Assembly: GCF_032854445.1 (NCBI RefSeq)
Contig: NC_088301.1
Coordinates: forward strand, 24,660,402-24,724,401
Source: Liolophura sinensis
Lineage: Eukaryota; Mollusca; Polyplacophora; Chitonida; Chitonidae
DNA: 64,000 nucleotides
Direction of reading: 5' to 3'
Position numbers and translations under genes: made by a program. The notes under the pieces are model-generated. The model saw only the letters and a program-made list of their open reading frames with translations, was not told the DNA's origin and ran no database searches. The number at the start of each line of letters is the position of its first letter. The stretch's first letter is position 1. Below, in pieces: positions 21,608 through 32,562 of the stretch.

Positions 21608-22576
21608 ATGGAAAACGAAGAATTCCTAGATTTGGACATTGATACTTTCAATGTCACGTACGTCTTAGAAGAAGACGATGATCCGAATACCGTACAACTC
21701 ACCAGTCACATCATAGTCGGCATTTTCACATCTCTCGGTATTCTGACGTCTTTATTAGTGATGTCATGTCCGCTGTTCATCCGGAGACTGAGGACACCGT
21801 TCTTCATCGTGTTGGCCAGCTGGTGTCTGGCGAACATCCTCTACCTAACTTTCAGGGCTATCGTGGTCTTCACCTCACGGAGAAGTTGGACGTTGGGAGA
21901 ATTTTGGTGTCACGCTTTGATATACATAGAGTCGGCTCTATACTTCACAAGGCCGTACCTTTTGGCGTTAGCCGGTCTCATGACTGTACTAGGAAACAGG
22001 CGATGTCAGCGATGGACGGAATCACGTCAGTGGGTGCGGATTGTGGCGCCATTGCTGGCCTCCACGGCTGTTTGGTTGATGACGTTCCTGTCGTGTATTT
22101 GGCACTGGTTTAATGCGAAGTACGTAACTTATTTCTCATTTGGGACGCAGCAAGTGTGTTATTTGGATTCCGAAGACAGACTTTCACAAGCTTTGACGGA
22201 GTTCTTCCTTGGCTACACTTTTCCGTCAACACTGATATCCGCTGTCCTGCTGACGTGGGCGTGTCTACGTCAGCGTTCCAAGATGGCGGACTCAATAGAA
22301 AGAATCCAGGCCATTCTCTTATTTATTCTTTTCCACGTGCACATGGTTACTCAGCTGCTTCGGTTTGCAACGCCTTTTGTCGACACCATCGGTGACAGTG
22401 CCTCGTTTCATCTACTGGCTTGGCACATATCTCTCTCCGACTTCGCTATTTCACCAACCCTATGTCTTATCGTAATCTTCCTGTGCCGACGCTCTTTGAG
22501 GCAGGCCGAGGCTACCAGACGTAACGATGGCAGCGAAGAACGAGATGGCGACACGAAGATGGAGCTAGTTCAGTGA
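21608..22576 (+). CDS. Divergent class A-like G-protein-coupled receptor, single coding exon
   Basis: The frame encodes 322 residues with seven hydrophobic segments at about 33-56, 64-88, 101-127, 144-166, 197-220, 233-255 and 267-293. The N-terminus is short and acidic, with one glycosylation site (NVT, 15-17). Cys101 (start of TM3) and Cys184 (second extracellular loop) fit the conserved disulfide. Key class A motifs are altered: the DRY position reads NRR (130-132), TM6 lacks CWxP, and TM7 has SPTLC instead of NPxxY. The C-tail is short and charged. The ligand is unknown; a lineage-specific chemosensory or peptide receptor is inference. Just upstream TTATTGCAG (21581-21589) looks like a splice acceptor, so a 5' non-coding exon may exist. 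The ATG at 21608 is the first in frame after that acceptor. A decayed relative lies at 35068-36066. Confidence 0.82.
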   Translation: MENEEFLDLDIDTFNVTYVLEEDDDPNTVQLTSHIIVGIFTSLGILTSLLVMSCPLFIRRLRTPFFIVLASWCLANILYLTFRAIVVFTSRRSWTLGEFWCHALIYIESALYFTRPYLLALAGLMTVLGNRRCQRWTESRQWVRIVAPLLASTAVWLMTFLSCIWHWFNAKYVTYFSFGTQQVCYLDSEDRLSQALTEFFLGYTFPSTLISAVLLTWACLRQRSKMADSIERIQAILLFILFHVHMVTQLLRFATPFVDTIGDSASFHLLAWHISLSDFAISPTLCLIVIFLCRRSLRQAEATRRNDGSEERDGDTKMELVQ

Positions 22577-22751
22577 CGAAAAGATTCCTGTCTTCCACCT
22601 CTAAGCCAAGTCTCTGAAGTCACCAGGCACACTAATTGATGCAGGCTTTGCATCACGAGACCCTATAGTAAAACGCATTATCACAGTACATGTAAAATGA
22701 ATGTGTTTTACTTTCTTGCAGACAGTATTAAGTCAGTGTATAGTTTCTGTG

Positions 22752-23501
22752 CATCATGGCATTGTGGATTCCCGCGGGCGTTGCCCGCTTTCCTCTCACT
22801 ACATCATGGCATTGCGGATTCCCGCGGGCGCTGCCCGCTTTCCTCTCACTACATCATGGCATTGTGGATTCCCGCGGGCGCTGCCCGCTTTCCTCTCACT
22901 ACATCATGGCATTGTGGATTCCCGCGGGCACTGCCCGCTTTCCTCTCACTACATCATGGCATTGTGGATTCCCGCGGGCACTGCCCGCTTTCCTCTCACT
23001 ACATCATGGCATTGTGGATTCCCGCGGGCGTTGCCCGCTTTCCTCTCACTACATCATGGCATTGTGGATTCCCGCGGGCGCTGCCCGCTTTCCTCTCACT
23101 ACATCATGGCATTGTGGATTCCCGCGGGCACTGCCCGCTTTCCTCTCACTACATCATGGCATTGTGGATTCCCGCGGGCACTGCCCGCTTTCCTCTCACT
23201 ACATCATGGCATTGTGGATTCCCGCGGGCACTGCCCGCTTTCCTCTCACTACATCATGGCATTGTGGATTCCCGCGGGCGTTGCCCGCTTTCCTCTCACT
23301 ACATCATGGCATTGTGGATTCCCGCGGGCGCTGCCCGCTTTCCTCTCACTACATCATGGCATTGTGGATTCCCGCGGGCACTGCCCGCTTTCCTCTCACT
23401 ACATCATGGCATTGTGGATTCCCGCGGGCACTGCCCGCTTTCCTCTCACTACATCATGGCATTGTGGATTCCCCGGGAACTGCCCGATTTCCTCCCACCA
23501 G
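22752..23501 (+). repeat. 50-bp minisatellite, 15 units, derived from SINE family A
   Basis: The unit runs CATCATGGCATTGTGGATTC then CCGCGGGCGCTGCCCGCTTT then CCTCTCACTA; most copies differ only at the GCG/GCA and CTG/TTG positions. The last unit drifts into ordinary family A sequence (CTCCCACCAGAATGCTGACC). The unit equals the SINE segment around GGGCTCTGCCCGGTTTCCTC. Because 50 is not a multiple of three and there is no stop, all three plus frames stay open for over 250 codons; these are not genes. Confidence 0.95.
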
Positions 23502-23572
23502 AATGCTGACCGCCGTCGTATAAGTGAAATATTCTTCAGTATGGCGTAAAATTCCAATCAAATAAAAAAAAA
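23480..23572 (+). repeat. SINE family A tail that closes the 50-bp minisatellite
   Basis: The block CCGCCGTCGTATAAGTGAAA and the tail GTATGGCGTAAAATTCCAAT follow the last unit directly, then an A-rich end. Confidence 0.85.
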
Positions 23573-23849
23573 ATCAAATCATGACACTGTATCTGAGTGA
23601 GGACTAGAGCTGATAAAGTGGTGGGTTGACAGAACTGTGACAGCCTTGACAGCTAACTGGACCCCATGCATGCTTATACTGCTTACAGTGCACCTGCCGC
23701 TCCCTACGCTCGCTTTACATCAATCATTAGACACGCTTGACCATTGGAGCCCGTGTGACGCTCGTAAGCCTTGTTTAGGCTTAGCCATACTACAAATGTC
23801 TGTCCATCTGTAATCAGCATTCTTTAATAAAATTTCTTCAAAATATGCT

Positions 23850-24017
23850 GCCCTACGGCCGTAAGTGGGAAGGTCTTCCAGCAACCTGCGGATGGTCGTT
23901 GGTTTCCTTCGGGCTGCGCCCGGTTTCCTGCCACCATAACGCTGGCCGCCGTCGAATAAGTGAAATATTCTTGAGTATGACGTAAAACATCAATCAAATC
24001 AATAAATAAATAAATCA
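23850..24017 (+). repeat. SINE family A, 5'-truncated
   Basis: It runs from GGCCGTAAGTGGGAAGGTCT through CTGCGGATGGTCG to GAGTATGACGTAAAACATCA and AATAAATAAAT. Confidence 0.88.
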
Positions 24018-24354
24018 AAATATGATGTGCATAGTTTAGAAAAAGCTAATGTATACGTATCAACAGAAATCATTTAGGTTTTTGTGACATCACTTCCTGC
24101 CTCATCACCGTGACCCCAGTGACCTCGGCGTTGTTCAAGGTTTCTGTACAAACTTCAATAGTTAGTTGTGGCAGTGACATAAAGTGAACGTAGAAACTGG
24201 TGCATGCCCTGTAAGTAGTATGGATGGTGTTATTCTCACAAAATGTTATTACAACGCAGTTCACTACTCCACCATTTATTAGAAAGTGTAATAGCTAGAA
24301 ATAAACAGCTGCTTTCTGATTTCTGTAACTTTATTTCAGAAGAGGTTTATGGAA

Positions 24355-24600
24355 GTTATTTATTCATTTATTTGATTGGTTTTTACGCCGTACTTAAGAA
24401 CATATTTCACCTATAAGACGGCGGCCAGCATTATGGTTGAAGGTAACAGGACAGAGCCAGGGGGAAATCCACGACCTTCCACGGGTTGCAGACAGACCTT
24501 TCCGCGTATGGCCGGAGAGGAAGCCAGTATAAGCTTAACGAACTCAAAGCGACCTCATTGGTCAGAGGCTCCTGGGTCATTGTGTCGCCCACTCCTGCAT
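24355..24600 (-). repeat. SINE family A, near full-length
   Basis: In reverse orientation it has the tail (ACGCCGTACTTAAG), the middle (CAGAGCCAGGGGGAAATCC) and part of the head (ATTGGTCAGAGGCTCCTGGG). Confidence 0.85.
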
Positions 24601-26000
24601 TTGATGCATTATGGCGGACATGCATTCCGCTCTCCACTCCAGATGTATTTATACATGGAAAATTGTGTACAAGATGCATGAAATTTTCACAAAGGATGTA
24701 CCACAATTTTAAAACAATTATGTATTTCTGAGAAAAACTAATTTGCGCAGAGATGACAAATCCAGACTCGAACTCACGATCTTCCTGTCCCCCAAAATTC
24801 CCAATCTATCCACTACATTACTCCTCTGCGAGCAAGGTATCCATACGGCTAATTTATGCATTTAGTTTAAACTGTCAGTGGAAGACAACTGATCTTCAAT
24901 GAACGTTTAAAATCTCTCCAGCGGCGTGGACGGCGTATTACCACAAATGTTCCACGGTCAGTGTGGCCAAGAGGTTACACAGATTTCCTGTCGAAGGCCG
25001 GTAATGAACCGACATCTCTTGTAGACCTATCCTAGCGGCTCAAAGACAGACGACCTGCAAATGAGGAGAGAAATACAGGACGTTGTCAATGTCACTTCTT
25101 ATCCCTGTCTCGCATTCAAGTATGACATCAAACGAATACAAAATTAGACGTTGTTTTCCTTTATCCATGTAAGAAAACACCTTCAAAAATGCCAGTTTTG
25201 AAGTCAGAATTTTACAGAAATGATTTTCCACTCCATCAAATACTCATTAATTTCTTGTCAGCGTAAATCTCAAAGTTGAATTCCACTATATAATCATTTT
25301 CCGGAATATTCGAGTGTTTTCAAAAGTGTAAGGTTTTAACAGGCTATACAATCTTGGATCTGTACTTAAAACGTCTAAAGTGTTGCCATGACGAACTTCG
25401 TCTGTGCATAGATGTGCAGATTTGTATGTTTGCTGGCTGGTAATTGGGTTGCTCCAGTGCGCGTTAATATTTCACAGTTGGGAAATTTTTTGAGGGCAGC
25501 AAGTGTGGTTTAGTCGCAGAGTTTTAAAACGGAATCTAGTCATCACTTTCGGACCGTGTCTCCAAGGAAGTCCGGCACCTGCAGTAATCTATCACTGTCA
25601 GGTTCTATTTCCTCTGGAAACGTTCCCACACTCTGTCGCTCTCCAGCCCGCGGCAGGTCAACGCAGAGCAATGTACACACGCACCAACTCAACATGATTG
25701 TTCCTAATACCATATATAGTTGTCAGGAACTTGTGGAATAAAGCGGTATGACAGATAATCCTTATTAATACTGCAATATTTGACGGCTGAACGTGCCTTG
25801 CCGACATCTTTAAGAGTAGCTGGTTTCTTACATATTACATACCGGATATATACATATATGTGTTGGAAATCAGTGTCATAAGGAAGCCGATAAAGGGCCT
25901 TTGGCTGGCTCGCTACCTTGCCCTGTGTTACAAAGATTAAAGTAAAAGAAAGCTAAAATGTGAAGTAAGATTCATCGCACAGACAACTGAAAAATATGCG

Positions 26001-26402
26001 TAAAAATACTTTCATTTATTTTTTAGATTATTTTTAAGAGTGTTGAAAGGCATTCAAATATTTGAATACTATGTTGGGCTTTAAGTGCCATATTGACGGT
26101 ATCTAGGAACTCTGACGTCACATTCCTTTTATTCATGATGTTCACCAAAAAGAAGGGAATTTTTGGGAACATTATTTCAGTAATCTTTTTACTCATGGGT
26201 AAAAAGAGTTATTTCAACCTTCATTGTCGTGAATAGTGTTGGAAAAACTTTCTGTGACGTCAGAGTTCCTAAATTATGATAGTATGGTCCATAAAGTCCA
26301 CTTTAGTACTAAAATGTTTATAAAAGAATGCTTTTAAAAGAATACCTCTCTTCGCAAAAATCTAAAAAAAAATAATAATAAATAAATGAAAGTATATTTA
26401 TA
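26001..26402. mobile_element. MITE-5: foldback element of about 400 bp
   Basis: The ends pair as ACTTTCATTTATT / AATAAATGAAAGT. Inside, AGGAACTCTGACGTCACA (left, about 26104) pairs with TGTGACGTCAGAGTTCCTAA (right, about 26252). The arms exceed 100 bp with gaps. There is no ORF. Confidence 0.75.
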
Positions 26403-27140
26403 CGTCCTTTTAAGTGGTCTGTTTAGTGATAAATACTACGATTTTAAGAGGTCTTTTCCTTTAAGAACATATTTAACTTCATGATATGTCAACATAATGT
26501 TATAGTAATTCAGGCTAAACTCTGTATGTTGGATGGTATATAGTCCCCAAGCGGCCTTGTATTTGGGTATAACTCTGTTTGACTGACTTCTGATTTGCGC
26601 CTCTGCACGTGAGAGCACATTATTTGGTATCTATACATTGATATCTAACTAAAAAAGTTTTTATATAATTACTCCCCATTTCTTCCGGGAAATGGACCGG
26701 GTAATACATGCCAAAAAGAAGAGGACGGTTCAAATCGAAATTTATTCGTTGTTTGTTTTGGGTTTCACGCTGCTCTCGGCACTCTTTCACGACAGTGTTT
26801 CCTTGCAGAAGCACAGTCCGAAAGCCGACATATTCATAGTGTTGCCTCAGTAGATGCCCATGCCTGAGACACCATACACGACAGACATGTCACATCCACC
26901 AGGCATTCCTCTTGTGCTGAGCGCCTATCTAAGGAGTATTAATATCCCGGATGAAGAGCCAGCAAATATAACTGTTATCCAGTTAACCAGAAGAAGGGGT
27001 GACACAGAACAGACTTGAACGCCCACAACCATGATTCTTTTGATGTCTTTGGTAACTCAGTAAATCAATTTTTAAACTGGAATTCTTACGCGGCCATGGG
27101 ATGCGTCATGTTTTTTTGAAAAAAAAAAAAAAAAACCTTG
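26403..27140. other. Intergenic DNA without recognised features
   Basis: No gene or repeat is recognised, apart from an A-run at 27119-27136. Confidence 0.45.
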
Positions 27141-27149
27141 AAAAAATGT

Positions 27150-27236
27150 ATTTATGTGACGGGGTTTACCAACTGGGGATTTGAACCAGGGGTCTCTGCT
27201 TGTACAGCCCATGCGTCTACCACTAGACTGACCGGC
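27150..27236 (-). repeat. SINE family C head
   Basis: The minus strand reads CAGTCTAGTGGTAGACGC (A-box like), then GGTTCAAATCCCC (B-box like). It abuts a family B head in the opposite orientation. Confidence 0.7.
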
Positions 27237-27440
27237 CCGGATAGCACAGTTGGTAGAGCGTCCGCTTCGGGACCGGTAGATCCAGGATCAATCCTTGGTC
27301 GAGTCACACCTTAGACTTTAAAACAGGAAGTTGTAACTTCCTCGCTTGGCGTTCAGCATGAAGGGGATAGTGCAACGACTGGTTGACCCGTATCAGTATA
27401 GTATATATAGTATACCCCATAACAGGGTGCTATATAATCA
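27237..27440 (+). repeat. SINE family B, head and body
   Basis: The head GGATAGCACAGTTGGTAGAG has an A-box and GATCAATCC a B-box. The body ACTTTAAAACAGGAAGTTG continues to GGTTGACCCGTATCAGTATA, and the tail is missing. Confidence 0.8.
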
Positions 27441-27449
27441 CTATATCTA

Positions 27450-27540
27450 CCTCCGGGCTAGGGGGAATTTCCCTTTAATGTGATGGTAGAAGCGTGGACT
27501 CGAAACCCACAAGTAACCCACAGGAATTTTTAAAAGCACA
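27450..27540 (+). repeat. SINE family C, head fragment
   Basis: It reads GGAATTTCCCTTTAATGTGA, then GGTAGAAGCGTGGACTCGAA, matching the head at 38560. Confidence 0.55.
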
Positions 27541-28144
27541 ACTTTTTGTTTTTCTGATGAAACACAACCGAGACATCGCAGTTAAGAAATCAACATCGCT
27601 CATATTGTGACAATCGAAAGCTCCGCCATTTTATGAGTTTTAACTTGTCAGGTGCGAGCTATTTCTATAACCCGAGCAAGCAGCTGCTTCATGTTACATC
27701 ACCTGAGCCCTGCTTTGACTTTTAACCGTGTGACCATAGTGCATGAGTGACGCGACAATTGGTTAGTTTGGTAGACATGGCGTCGTGCGGTGAGTAGCTA
27801 AAAACAGATCTTTTTCCAAGTTTGACTGAGCTTTTCTGAAACATTATCCAACAAAGCTCAATGCCAGGGGTCGCTAATCATCGGGATGGGGAATATAGTA
27901 TCCGAAACACACAGAGATTACATGCTATACGGACTGCAGGTAATTTTCTTTTTGATGTATTCACACTGTGTACCGGTAGTGTGTTCCATCTATCGGGTAA
28001 TTGCTGTAACTCTAGTTAGAAATATGTTGGCTAAAATGTTAATCATATTAAAATGCCTCCAATTATCACCACTTTTCATTTCCGGCAGGGCTTGCAGATT
28101 GACGCTGTGAATTATAATGTCAAGTCTAAGTTAGATTGAGTGAG

Positions 28145-28440
28145 TGAGTGAGTGCTTGGGGTTTAACGTCGTGCTCAATAATTTTTCAGTAATATAACGA
28201 CAAAGGAATCCTTGTGGTGTATGTAATGTGCCTCCTTGTCGCGGGACGGATTTCCACCTCTCTGTTATCTAGTGCTGCTTCACTGAGACGACTTACCGAA
28301 GGCATGTAAGTCGCCCCGCCCGAGCCATTATACTGATACGGGTCAACCAGTCGTTGCACTATCCCCTTCATGCTGAACGTCAAGCGAGGAAGTTACAACT
28401 TCCTGTTTTAAAGTCTAAGATGTGACTCGACCCAGGACTA
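28145..28440 (-). repeat. SINE family B, body and tail
   Basis: On the minus strand it runs from GACTTTAAAACAGGAAGTTG to a tail with TTGAGCACGACGTTAAACCC and CAAGCACTCACTCACTC. It is the best view of the family B 3' end. Confidence 0.8.
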
Positions 28441-29144
28441 AGTTAGATTGAGCTCGCGTCCTTCAATAGTACACCTACTGATAGTGGTCAACAGAGGCTT
28501 AATCCTTTGCAAATACGATGAATATGCAAAATAAGTAAATTATCAAGGATGTATTCTTCGGTGCTTGTGCGCAGATGCAATCCTCAAGATAAATCGTTGA
28601 AAGTTAATGATAAAGGGTGACATTATACTTAAATACACGTCATTAGGGTCAGAGATAGTTTCAATGAATTTCATCTTAAAGCCAACAAAATAAACTGGAA
28701 ATTGCAACAAAATGTTTATCATATCATCATATCGTATATTGTAATTTTAATTCTGTTTAGTCATAGTTAAAGAAAACAAATTTTAATTGCTGTGATTATA
28801 AATAATATTCTCAATTTCCCAAATGTGTTATATCAGTCAAACTGTTACCGTTATGTGTTAAGTGTGTTAAACTGTTACGATCGGTTATAGAGGAGTCTGT
28901 TAAGGCATGCGCACTATCAAATTAATAATGAGGTTTTATCAAATCACATATCAGGCGGTTAGTTTGAAGCACGTATATGCCATGTAATATAACGCTACAA
29001 CTTACATAGTGGGGAATTCCAGAGCGGCGACGATGGTATGATCACCGCCAAAATGCACGGTCACACATATAATGGGTGAAATCCGACATCAGTGAGGATT
29101 TTACTCTTTAACTCTTTATATATAAATGCTTATAATGAAAACTC

Positions 29145-29370
29145 ACGTGGGTTTCCACCTGTGTGAAAACTCACTTGAGTTCCACCTGGGTGAAAGCCGT
29201 TTCCACCCAGGTGAAACGTTTTCACCCAGGTGAGAACCGTTTTCACCCAGGTGAAACGTTTTCACCCAGGTGAGAACCGTTTTCACCCAGGTGAGAGCCG
29301 TTTCCACCCAGGTGAAAATCCAACAAAAAGTTACAAAAGTTCAGAAAAAAAGGAAAATTTCGTACATGGG
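29145..29370. mobile_element. MITE-2, second copy (one clear end)
   Basis: About nine CACCTGGGTG / CACCCAGGTG palindromes lie in 160 bp, followed by AAAAAGTTACAAAAGTTCAG and GTACATGGGCCACC, the same right end as 7337-7830. The left terminal repeat is not seen. It is absent from copy 1 of the segmental duplication at the matching place (about 19980). Confidence 0.75.
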
Positions 29371-29959
29371 CCACCGTAGTTAGACAACAGAATAATCAAC
29401 GTCAACTTGGAACTTACGATGCTGTGTTAAAGGATGTATTAACTTCCATGCTAATTTGACAACGTTTGCACCTCTGTGAACGATCTCTGTGTGTGCGCGA
29501 ATAAGGCTTAATTGTGGTCCAGAGTAAAAGCATAAAGGGTCTGACTGCCCCCGGCCTCGACAGTTGGTCATTTTATTCATTGTCAGCTTGCCACTGGCTC
29601 ATGCAAGTGAAGCGCCCGGATGTGCGCCGTCTCCATAGACGTCATATGCAGTACCATGTATCGACATCCATTCATAGATGTTATATTCTGGGCTGCCGAT
29701 CGATGAAACAATAGCAAAATCGAGTGATTTGTACATCTGTGAATTAATTAACCTGATAAGGCTATCGCCATGTTCACAAGTACACGTGCCATGTTTAGTA
29801 TGGGAGGCCATATATGCCAACCTGAACCATGTTATCGCTAGTGCATTGGACACAACAATATATAACCTGCACAGTACACATCCGATAGCGCTTTGTTATT
29901 TGCAGTCTATAGTGAATCATTACAAGCTGTAATAACATCTATTTACTTGTGGAATGGTC

Positions 29960-30068
29960 ATGGATTTCTTCCGGACAATGTCCAGTCCCCTCCACCATAA
30001 AGCTGGCCACTGTCGTTTAAGAAAAATATTCTTGAGCACGGCGTAAAGCACTAAGCACATAAATAAAT
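29960..30068 (+). repeat. SINE family A tail, paralogue of 20636-20735
   Basis: It has the same truncation and the same end (ACATAAATAAATTTAC) as the partner copy. Confidence 0.8.
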
Positions 30069-31756
30069 TTACTTTGTGTTTAAAAGAAAAGACAACATCA
30101 AATCAAACGTTTATATGCATCGATAAAATATTTCACATAAGGTTAAAAAAGCATAACTTTAATTATATTTGCATAGATAAAGTATCCTTCCGCAACCGAA
30201 ATATAGCATTTCAAAGTAAACAAAATCGCGCACATTAAGACAGCCGAAAGCGCCGCTATGTAATCGTTTTTAAAGAATTGGGGCGAGTTGTTCCTTCACC
30301 CGAGGGCGCAGGTGTTTCCGCTTATGTCCCCTGAACTTGGTTTTTGATATTTAACTATATGTGCATGGGGTACGAGTGACGCGACATCGCGTTACCGATT
30401 GCTTTATAATTACTCATCCCGTGCACGGTCTGGAAAGACTTCCCGATTAAACGTCGATTCATAGTATTTACCAAGCACTTCAGAAAAAAATGCATCCGGG
30501 CGTTTAGGTCAGTTTGAACCCCTCTTCCCCAATAACTCATGTTATATTGCACGATGCACTCTTGTGGGTGGAGCAAACCTTATGTGCCCGCAGTATAACA
30601 GCGGCCTTTGAAAAGCACCCGAGTTATATCTTATGACTTAGAACTGCATTCGAAGCCGGGTAAGAGCTGGGTGCGAACACGCGATCTCATTTGGCCTGAT
30701 AATAACAATGAACCAGTGCTTTAGCTTGTCTTAACCAGAGATTTACTTTTTATACTAAATAGCCACACTACAGATATCCGTTCGCGGAACTATAATCAAC
30801 ATTCTGCAATAATATTGCTCCAGAATCATCCTGTGCACAGTTTAGATAAATCGAATGTATACGTATGTAGTATCATATTCCTTACAGCGCATGTGCCGTT
30901 ATTTACCTTTCGCTTTACATCACTGCCACAACGAGACAAGTTTGACCTTTGGAGCCGGTGCGACGCACCTTCGCTTTGTTTAGGCTTAGCCTAACCACTG
31001 AACAACTTGATCATTCATCACTCAAATTGTTTCGTGTGTTGATTGGAATCATGCTGTGGATACTTTGTGTGAAATATTATTGAAAACAAAGGATGAGACA
31101 GAGCTTATTGTCATTTCTGACACCCCTTCCTGCCTCATCACTGTGACCCCAGTAACCTCGACGTTACACGATCATCGCCGACGGCGTATCACCACAAATG
31201 CCCCACGGACAGTGTGGCGGAGCGATTCCGCAAAGTTCCTGTCCAATGCCGGTAATGAACGGACACCTCGTGTGTAATAGCTGCTCAAACGACCTGCTAC
31301 TGAGGAGAGAAATACTGGACGTTGCCGGTGTCACTTCTTATCCCTGTCTTTCATTCAGGTAAAATATTAAAAGAATTAAAAATTAGACGTACGACGTAAT
31401 AGTTCTTGGTCAAGATTTTGAATGCAATCAGTGTGGCTTTGACGCACATTTGTAAAATTTAGCAGTTACCTATTAGTTTTGGACCGTGTTTCCACGTATG
31501 TCATGCACCTGCTGTACTTTATCACTGTCATGTTCAGTTCACTGTCATGATTCCGCTTCCCGGGAGTCAGTGCCTCATGTGCAGTGTTCACATACCATCT
31601 TAACACGATTGCTCCGGATACTATGTAGTGTTATTTGGAACGTGTGGAATAAAGCGGAGTGTATCCTAGCCAGGAGATATCTTGGGGCCTCGCTACCACG
31701 CTCTGCATTAGAAAGGTCGGGGTAGCCAGATAGCCAAGGGTCGTCTATCGTGGCAA

Positions 31757-31827
31757 GCATTAAGGTTAATTGGGAGGAAACCAGGCAGAGGCCACGGGAA
31801 ACCCACGGCCATCCGCAGGTTTCTGAG
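31757..31827 (-). repeat. SINE family A, middle fragment
   Basis: It contains GGGAGGAAACCAGGCAGAGG and GAAACCCACGGCCATCCGCA in reverse orientation. Confidence 0.75.
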
Positions 31828-32204
31828 AAATATTTCCATATAGGGTCCAGTGTTCACGTAGGCTGTATAATTATTTAATGGTGTTGACAACATACCTAGG
31901 GTTCATAATGTATCAATATGCCATTAAAGCGTGCAAACGACACTCGTGGAAACTGTTGTCAGGTGCCATTTAGAATTCCTCCTTGAATGTCATTGTGAAT
32001 GTCAGAGGCTTATACCTCTCAACCAGTACACAACCAGTGTAGATTTGTCACACCTATCTGTGCCCGTCTCCACAGCGGGAAACAGGGATTCCATCCCGTC
32101 TGTGGTCATAATTATATGATTTTATAAACTTGCTTAAATCATTCATTCGTCTAGAACATTCCCTGCGTCTTTCTAACATCAGTGCTTATTTTTGCATGAC
32201 TGAT

Positions 32205-32350
32205 TGATAAATTGATTTGATTAGTGTTCTTTTGCCGTGCTCAAGAATTGCTCGCTCATATGAGAGCGGAAGTAGGGGGCTCATGTATTCACCTGACAAA
32301 ATATTCTTGAATATGGCGTTAAACACCAATCAAATAAATAAATAAATAAG
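32205..32350. repeat. Two SINE family A tail fragments, facing each other
   Basis: A reverse tail (TTGATTTGATTAGTG, GCCGTGCTCAAG) at 32207-32268 is followed by a forward tail (ATGGCGTTAAACACCAATCA) ending in AATAAATAAATAAG. Confidence 0.7.
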
Positions 32351-32429
32351 TATACACCTGACAAAACTCTTCACTTATAACAGCAGCGGGTATAAAGAAA
32401 ACGGGATTCAAACATGTAGACTCACTGGC

Positions 32430-32562
32430 CACTATCACAAGACTTCGTAAACCAGTATTTTGTAACTATTCTCGTAAATGACGTCGCCTTATGGAGATAT
32501 AACCTAGAAAACGTCTTTTACGGAAAAAGGTACGAGAAACATGATTTACGAAATTCTTTGTG
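32430..32562. mobile_element. Hairpin element (MITE-6 family), diverged copy
   Basis: The ends pair as CACAAGACTTCGTAAACCAG / TGATTTACGAAATTCTTTGTG, with inner pairs TTCTCGTA / TACGAGAA. It matches the cleaner copy at 32929-33065. Confidence 0.65.

Larger units (their letters stand above)
15560..25760. repeat. Segmental duplication, copy 1 (contains the intact GPCR)
   Basis: Blocks in this interval reappear in largely the same order at 27870-31670: 15600-15760 matches 27960-28125; 16310-16430 matches 28685-28815; 19980-20400 matches 29385-29820; 20565-21510 matches 29940-30765; 24920-25160 matches 31155-31400; 25380-25745 matches 31420-31655. Copy 1 has about 6.4 kb more, including the GPCR and the 50-bp minisatellite. 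Confidence 0.75.
27870..31670. repeat. Segmental duplication, copy 2 (no GPCR)
   Basis: It is the partner of 15560-25760. At 30765-30770 the sequence passes directly from the equivalent of 21510 to that of about 23783, so the GPCR and minisatellite are absent. The block matching 23680-23785 appears slightly later (30880-30990), a small local rearrangement. Confidence 0.75.

Noticed and set aside
22697-23549. Three overlapping open frames of 255-282 codons
   Set aside because: They are the 50-bp minisatellite read in its three frames, with no gene context. The absence of stops follows from the unit sequence.
27237-27300. tRNA gene
   Set aside because: A- and B-box-like sequences are present, but the cloverleaf is incomplete and the downstream body recurs at other SINE B copies. 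The heads at 37097, 46007 and 52270 were rejected as tRNAs for the same reason.
27770-27800. ATGGCGTCGTGCG followed by GTGAGT as a first coding exon
   Set aside because: It has a start codon and a donor, but no matching downstream exon could be found. An inverted repeat shared with 6992-7055 lies just upstream, so the match may be chance.
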